Positions 5,226 through 8,753 of a stretch of DNA of 8,753 nt are shown piece after piece (the first letter of the stretch is position 1; the number at the start of each line of letters is the position of its first letter). The notes beneath the pieces are model-generated. The model did not search any database and had not been told where the DNA came from. It worked only from the letters and a program-made list of their open reading frames with translations. Both the position numbers and the translations under genes were made by a program. This DNA is from Euryarchaeota archaeon UBA495 (GTDB lineage: Archaea; Thermoplasmatota; Poseidoniia; Poseidoniales; Poseidoniaceae): contig DALQ01000114.1 in the NCBI GenBank assembly GCA_002496845.1, positions 1 to 8,753 on the forward strand, in the 5' to 3' direction.

Positions 5226-6739
5226 TAGGAACGTGACATCAGGACACGACGCGTGGTTGGCTCTCCTGTGGCGTGACAGGGGCGTGGTTCAGGGTAGGGC
5301 TCCGTGGCGTCACCGAGGAATCCCATGCCTGTCGCACGTTCAAGGCGTTCTGCGTCTGCATCGCTGCCGTCGAAGGCCAATTCGTAGATGCGTCCGTCTT
5401 CGACGGGCGTCTCCAACGATCCGTCCTTCCATGCTGGGAGCGGTTGGACCACCTCGTCCACGTGTGCATGGGCGCGCACGCGCAGTTCTTTCGCGATCGC
5501 GTCGAGTGTTTCACGGACGCCTGATTCGAGGCCGTCCATTGGAATCGGTGATTTTCCACCGGTTCGACGAGCGGCAAAGACGCTGCCTTGTTCCACGTCA
5601 CGAGGTCCGACTTCGAGGCGGAGCGGCACGCCCTTGATTTCCCAATCGTAGTACTTCTGACCGGGGTGGAGGTCCCGGTCGTCGACCTTGACGCGGAAAC
5701 CGGCTTGTCGCAAGCGGTCAGCAACGTCGTGTGACACGGCCACCGTGTCGACGGTCGCGTTCTTGCGCACCAGAGGACAAACGACCACCTGAATGGGGGC
5801 GATGGCGGGTGGCATGATCAGACCTGAATCGTCCCCGTGCATGCCGACGACGGCTCCAAGGAGACGCTCGGACATGCCGTAGGTGGTCTGGTGAACATGG
5901 GCTTGAGTCGCTTCCTTGGTTTCGTAGGTGATGTCGAAGGCCTTGGCCCACTGGTCACGGTAGTGGTGGCAAGACGCAACCTGCAAGGTTCGTCCGTTTG
6001 GCATGATGGCGTCGATGCCAATGGTGTACCACGCTCCGGGGAAGGTGTCCCAGACCGGGCGTTTTGCTTTGAGAACGGGGAGGCACAGATGGTGCATGAG
6101 GCGGTCGACGATGTCAAGATCTTGCTCAATTTGCCTGGTGGCATCAGCCTCGTCGACGTGAGCGGTGTGCGCTTCGAAGAAGTGAATTTCACGCACCCGA
6201 ATGAAGGAACGCGTTTGTTTGGTTTCATACCGGAAGGTGTTGACCGTTTGGTACACTTTGAGCGGCAAATCAGCGTGAGAGCGAATCCACAACGGGAACA
6301 TGGTGTACATGGCCGTCTCTGAGGTTGGACGGAGAAACATCGGGACGTCGAGCTCGTTTTCGCCAGCATGGCGAACCCAGTAGACTTCTTTCTTGAACCC
6401 GGCTTCTTCCTCTTCGTCCCTCAATTCATCAGGATCCACGCCTTCTTCGCGTGCTCGCTTCAGTCGGGCGACGAGGGCGTTCTCTTTTTCGAGCAACACT
6501 TCTGGAATGAGGAGGGGGAAATTGACCTCCTCGTGATCAGTACGTTCCATTTCTGCATGGGTCAGGCCGTCGATAAGACGCATCGTCTTCCAACCGTAGG
6601 GGCGCCAGACGTCCATCCCTTTGATCGGGTATCGCTTGTCCACCAGTTCGGCGGCCTCAACGATGAACGGGTACCATTCCGTGAAGGCTTCAGCCTTGGA
6701 CGGGATGCCACGGTTGGCCTTCGCGACCTTCTTGCCCAT
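5222..6739 (-). CDS. proS: Prolyl-tRNA synthetase, archaeal/eukaryotic type
   Basis: ProRS charges tRNA-Pro with proline in the cytoplasm. The 505-residue protein is full length for the archaeal/eukaryotic class, which lacks the long editing insertion of bacterial ProRS. Class II features are in order: the N-terminal AFTEWYPFIVEAAEL and PYGWKTM, the proline-binding LRPTSETAMYTMF at 136-148, motif 2 FRYETKQTRSFIRVREIHFFE at 169-189, CHHYRDQW at 257-264, and motif 3 with GMSERLLGAVVGMHGDDSGL beginning at 288 and then PPAIAPIQ. The anticodon-binding domain is about 315-425, with VDDRDLHPGQKYYDWE at 352-367. The C-terminal domain ends in RSY, as is typical of this class. It appears to have lost most Cys ligands of the family's C-terminal zinc site: only C488 remains near the end. 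The start at 6739 opens directly into the conserved N-terminus, without a clear Shine-Dalgarno site. It lies 39 nt after the membrane-protein gene at 6779 and is likely co-transcribed with it. Confidence 0.97.
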   Translation of the reverse strand: MGKKVAKANRGIPSKAEAFTEWYPFIVEAAELVDKRYPIKGMDVWRPYGWKTMRLIDGLTHAEMERTDHEEVNFPLLIPEVLLEKENALVARLKRAREEGVDPDELRDEEEEAGFKKEVYWVRHAGENELDVPMFLRPTSETAMYTMFPLWIRSHADLPLKVYQTVNTFRYETKQTRSFIRVREIHFFEAHTAHVDEADATRQIEQDLDIVDRLMHHLCLPVLKAKRPVWDTFPGAWYTIGIDAIMPNGRTLQVASCHHYRDQWAKAFDITYETKEATQAHVHQTTYGMSERLLGAVVGMHGDDSGLIMPPAIAPIQVVVCPLVRKNATVDTVAVSHDVADRLRQAGFRVKVDDRDLHPGQKYYDWEIKGVPLRLEVGPRDVEQGSVFAARRTGGKSPIPMDGLESGVRETLDAIAKELRVRAHAHVDEVVQPLPAWKDGSLETPVEDGRIYELAFDGSDADAERLERATGMGFLGDATEPYPEPRPCHATGEPTTRRVLMSRSY

Positions 6740-6778
6740 GTTGCGTGGCCAGCGCCCGGTGCCATCAAGATGACGGCT

Positions 6779-7351
6779 TCAACGCTTGCGGAATCCAAAG
6801 AGGAAGAGCAGCGCGCTGGCGCCGGTGGCCACCATGTCAGGAATGCCCCAGATTCCGGTCTCGCCCCACGCCACATGCTCAGCGGTTCGGTATGCGTCAA
6901 GCCAATTGAGTTTCAGCGATTCACCGCACGTGACGTGGACGCTGGGGTCGCAGGTCGGGATGAATTCACCCAATCCCATGAAGACGTTCACCAGCGCAGC
7001 CGTCAATCCAAGCATGCCAAGAAGAATCAGTCCTTTTCGTCGGCGCTTGATGGCCGGAGGGGTGTCCAATGCAGGGATCGGAGCGACTGGGGAAGGAGCG
7101 TCAAGGTTGGGAAGAGGTGCGGCACCTCCAGGGATGATTTCAACCAGCAATTCTGGTTCGGCACTGGCGGCCCCGACTTGCGGTTGACCCATCGTGTTCG
7201 CGTCACGGGGTTTGACGGGCCGAACTGCGGGGTCGACCTTGACGCCAAAGACCCGGTCAGCGATGCTGGCCATGACGCGGTCGCCGGCGAGTTCACCGGC
7301 GTCAATCTCACCGTCCAGCAGACGGCGAAGTTGGTCGTCGGGGAGGCTCAT
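6779..7351 (-). CDS. Uncharacterised two-helix membrane protein
   Basis: I do not recognise this 190-residue protein. Residues 1-40 are charged and helical in character (LPDDQLRRLLDGEIDAGEL, IADRVFGV). Residues 41-100 are Pro/Ala-rich and probably disordered. A basic patch KRRRK (102-106) precedes a helix at about 107-125 (GLILLGMLGLTAALVNVFMG). A loop of about 43 residues carries Cys134 and Cys142 and several Trp, followed by a second helix at about 169-187 ending in RKR. By the positive-inside rule both ends are cytoplasmic and the Cys-containing loop is outside, where the two Cys could form a disulfide. GGTGA at 7356-7360 lies four nt before the ATG and supports this start. It sits between transaldolase (53-nt gap) and proS (39-nt gap) on one strand, probably in the same operon. 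The protein-like domain pattern and ribosome binding site support it being a real gene; its role is unknown. Confidence 0.82.
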   Translation of the reverse strand: MSLPDDQLRRLLDGEIDAGELAGDRVMASIADRVFGVKVDPAVRPVKPRDANTMGQPQVGAASAEPELLVEIIPGGAAPLPNLDAPSPVAPIPALDTPPAIKRRRKGLILLGMLGLTAALVNVFMGLGEFIPTCDPSVHVTCGESLKLNWLDAYRTAEHVAWGETGIWGIPDMVATGASALLFLFGFRKR

Positions 7352-7404
7352 GCGTTCACCGGCTCGGCGTTGGATGCCTCCTTGATGAAGGCTCCCTCGG
7401 AAAA

Positions 7405-8064
7405 TCAGGCCTTTCCTTGGGCTTCAACTTCAGCCCAATCGCGCATGAAACCTTCCAAACCTCGGTCGGTCAACGGGTGACTCATGAGTTGTCGGAAGGT
7501 CTTCGCGGGCATCGTGGCGGTGTGTGCACCAAGCTGGATGCACTGAAGCACGTGGGTTGGATGGCGCACGGACGCTGCGAGCACTTTGGTGTCGAGGTCG
7601 TAGTTGGCCCAGGTGTTCATGATTTCAGCGATCAGTTCCATCCCATCGTGGCCCGTGTCGTCGATTCGCCCGATGAAGGGAGACACATAGGTGGCTCCAG
7701 CCTTGGCGGCCATTAGGGCTTGAGAGGCAGAAAAGATGAGCGTCACGTTGGTCTTGATCTCGTCCTCGGTCAGAATTTTCGTGGCCGCAAGCCCTTCTGG
7801 CGTGCATGGAATTTTGATGATCACGTTGTCAGGAAGTTCTGCTTTCAGCGCCCTGCCTTGTTCCACCATGCCCTCGGTGTCCATGGCGGTCACTTCCGCC
7901 GAGATGGGTCCAGAGCAGATGCCTGCAATCTCGCGTACGACTTCCCTGAAGTCGCGGCCGCTCTTCTTGATGAGCGACGGATTGGTCGTCACACCGTCAA
8001 GGATGCCCCATGCAGCGATTTCTCGAATCTCATCCACGTCGGCCGTGTCCAGAAAGAATTCCAT
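7405..8064 (-). CDS. tal: Transaldolase, TalC / fructose-6-phosphate aldolase-like family
   Basis: Transaldolase moves a dihydroxyacetone unit between sugar phosphates in the non-oxidative pentose phosphate pathway, through a lysine Schiff base. This 219-residue TIM-barrel protein has the short TalC length. It opens with MEFFLDTADVDEI and carries the signature GVTTNPSLI at 24-32. The Schiff-base lysine is K84 in NVIIKIPCTPEGL. YVSPFIGRIDD spans 126-136, and the late motif reads SVRHPTHV at 165-172. F130 in SPFIGR matches true TalC transaldolases; fructose-6-phosphate aldolases carry Tyr there (PYVNR), so transaldolase activity is more likely. The start is the ATG at 8064; an in-frame ATG at 8145 would add 27 residues and overlap the transketolase gene, and family members begin with M(E/K)FFLDTA. 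It follows the transketolase gene by 43 nt, consistent with a shared pathway operon. Confidence 0.95.
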   Translation of the reverse strand: MEFFLDTADVDEIREIAAWGILDGVTTNPSLIKKSGRDFREVVREIAGICSGPISAEVTAMDTEGMVEQGRALKAELPDNVIIKIPCTPEGLAATKILTEDEIKTNVTLIFSASQALMAAKAGATYVSPFIGRIDDTGHDGMELIAEIMNTWANYDLDTKVLAASVRHPTHVLQCIQLGAHTATMPAKTFRQLMSHPLTDRGLEGFMRDWAEVEAQGKA

Positions 8065-8107
8065 GACCCTGAGCGTCTGAGGACGTTCCTTGAATCTTGG
8101 GGGCTTT

Positions 8108-8753
8108 TCACTTGCGTGAAATCGCGCGCTTTGCTGCATTTGCAACGTCGCTTGCGGTCAAGCCCATCATCTCCAACATTTCTTCGGCTTGGGCGGATTC
8201 CCCAAATCGATCCTCAACGCCGACACGCTCCAAGGGAACTGGACGGTTGGAAATCAAGTGCTCCGCCACGGCACCGCCAAGGCCACCGATGATGGAGTGG
8301 TCCTCGGCCGTGACCATGCAACCGCTTTGTTCCGCAAGACGATCCAGCAGGTTTGTGTCAAGCGGTTTGAGTGTGTGCATGTCGACGACCGTCGCGTTGA
8401 TGCCTTCTGCTTCGAGCAGTTCAGCCGCTTCGAGCGAGCGTGACACCATCACGCCACAGGCCACGATGGTGACGTCCTTGCCGTCACCGTGCACCAATCC
8501 CCGGCCAATCTTGACTTCGTTTTCACGGCCTTCATACAGCACTGGCGTCTTGTTCCTCGCCGTGCGGGTGTAGGATGGACCAGCATGGGACGCCAATTGC
8601 ATCGTGAGAAGTTTGGTCGAAACGTCGTCGGCTGGGTGCAATACGGTCACGTTGGGGAGTGTTCGGTAAATGGCCAAATCTTCGATGGATTGGGCTGAAG
8701 AACCGTCCGTGCCTGTGTGAGTGCCGCCGTGGGATCCGCAGAGGTGAACCGCA
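8108..8753 (-). CDS. Transketolase, C-terminal (pyrimidine-binding and C) subunit, partial at right edge
   Basis: The visible 214 residues are the end of a transketolase or split-transketolase C-terminal subunit, a thiamine diphosphate enzyme that moves two-carbon units between sugar phosphates. The frame stays open to the window edge, so the true start lies outside; TTG at 8677 is internal. The first part, SHGGTHTGTDG then IEDLAIYRTLPNVTVLHPAD, is the end of the pyrimidine-binding domain. The C domain follows, with DVTIVACGVMVSRSLEAAELL, VVDMHTLKPLD and TAEDHSIIGGLGGAVAEHL, all typical of the family. It precedes transaldolase by 43 nt on the same strand, which supports a pentose-phosphate role. 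The usual GEDG(P/A)(T/S)H motif here reads GTDGSSA, so the Glu and the substrate-contacting His are replaced. Related thiamine enzymes (DXS, pyruvate dehydrogenase E1 beta) share this fold but fit the C-terminal motifs less well. Confidence 0.88.
   Translation of the reverse strand, partial: AVHLCGSHGGTHTGTDGSSAQSIEDLAIYRTLPNVTVLHPADDVSTKLLTMQLASHAGPSYTRTARNKTPVLYEGRENEVKIGRGLVHGDGKDVTIVACGVMVSRSLEAAELLEAEGINATVVDMHTLKPLDTNLLDRLAEQSGCMVTAEDHSIIGGLGGAVAEHLISNRPVPLERVGVEDRFGESAQAEEMLEMMGLTASDVANAAKRAISRK

Noticed and set aside
7377..7383. AAGGAGG on the minus strand as a ribosome binding site for the membrane-protein gene
   Set aside because: It lies 25 nt from the ATG at 7351 and no start codon follows at the right distance. 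GGTGA at 7356-7360 is better placed.
7352..7404. Read-through of the transaldolase TGA, giving about 17 more in-frame codons up to a TGA overlapping the next ATG
   Set aside because: Transaldolase is already full length at 219 residues and no recoding element is visible. The short open stretch is expected by chance.
6368..7480. A 370-codon plus-strand open frame opposite proS, the membrane protein and the end of transaldolase
   Set aside because: It crosses three well-supported genes on the other strand, has no protein-family motif and no convincing ribosome binding site.
8065..8145. Longer transaldolase starting at the ATG at 8145
   Set aside because: The extra 27 residues are not family-like and would overlap the transketolase coding end. 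The ATG at 8064 opens straight into the conserved MEFFLDTA.

Overview
The window looks archaeal, most plausibly a GC-rich planktonic euryarchaeon of the Thermoplasmatota / Marine Group II (Poseidoniales) type. The evidence is an archaeal-type SRP54, a prolyl-tRNA synthetase of the archaeal/eukaryotic class ending in the typical C-terminal Tyr, a split (short-subunit) transketolase next to a TalC-type transaldolase, and a BRE/TATA-like promoter placed for a leaderless transcript. The lineage is an inference from protein style; no rRNA or marker search could be run.

Layout. At the far left (1-68, minus) is the first part of a membrane protein that leaves the window. Divergent from it, on the plus strand, are two protein-targeting NTPases 25 nt apart and probably co-transcribed: an ArsA/Get3-family ATPase with a C-terminal HSP20/alpha-crystallin-like domain (146-1402) and the signal recognition particle GTPase SRP54 (1428-2798). 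They converge on the minus-strand genes across a 54-nt gap. Next is a 746-residue exported, membrane-anchored, metal-ligand-rich surface protein (2853-5093, minus). It has a His-rich HTHD module, two nearly identical thrombospondin type 3 (calcium-binding) repeats, two YHYH motifs and a C-terminal membrane anchor. Its 128-nt upstream region holds a candidate terminator for the preceding gene, a perfect 9-bp palindrome and a TATA-like element. Further upstream on the same strand are prolyl-tRNA synthetase (5222-6739), an unrecognised two-helix membrane protein (6779-7351), TalC-type transaldolase (7405-8064) and the C-terminal part of a transketolase subunit that runs off the right edge (8108-8753).

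How the genes work together. The plus-strand pair joins two routes to the membrane: SRP54 for co-translational targeting, and a Get3-like ATPase whose family includes tail-anchored protein targeting factors. The minus-strand genes from transketolase to prolyl-tRNA synthetase have gaps of 39-53 nt and may form one operon. Transketolase and transaldolase together give the non-oxidative pentose phosphate sugar rearrangements. The surface protein appears to have its own promoter.

The least described object is the YHYH/HTHD/TSP3 surface protein with its palindromic upstream region. Secondary points are the substituted active-site motif in the transketolase fragment, the loss of Cys ligands in the prolyl-tRNA synthetase tail, and the conserved-looking but unnamed 190-residue membrane protein. 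I saw no CRISPR array, insertion sequence, tRNA or rRNA. No gene-free stretch exceeds 300 nt.
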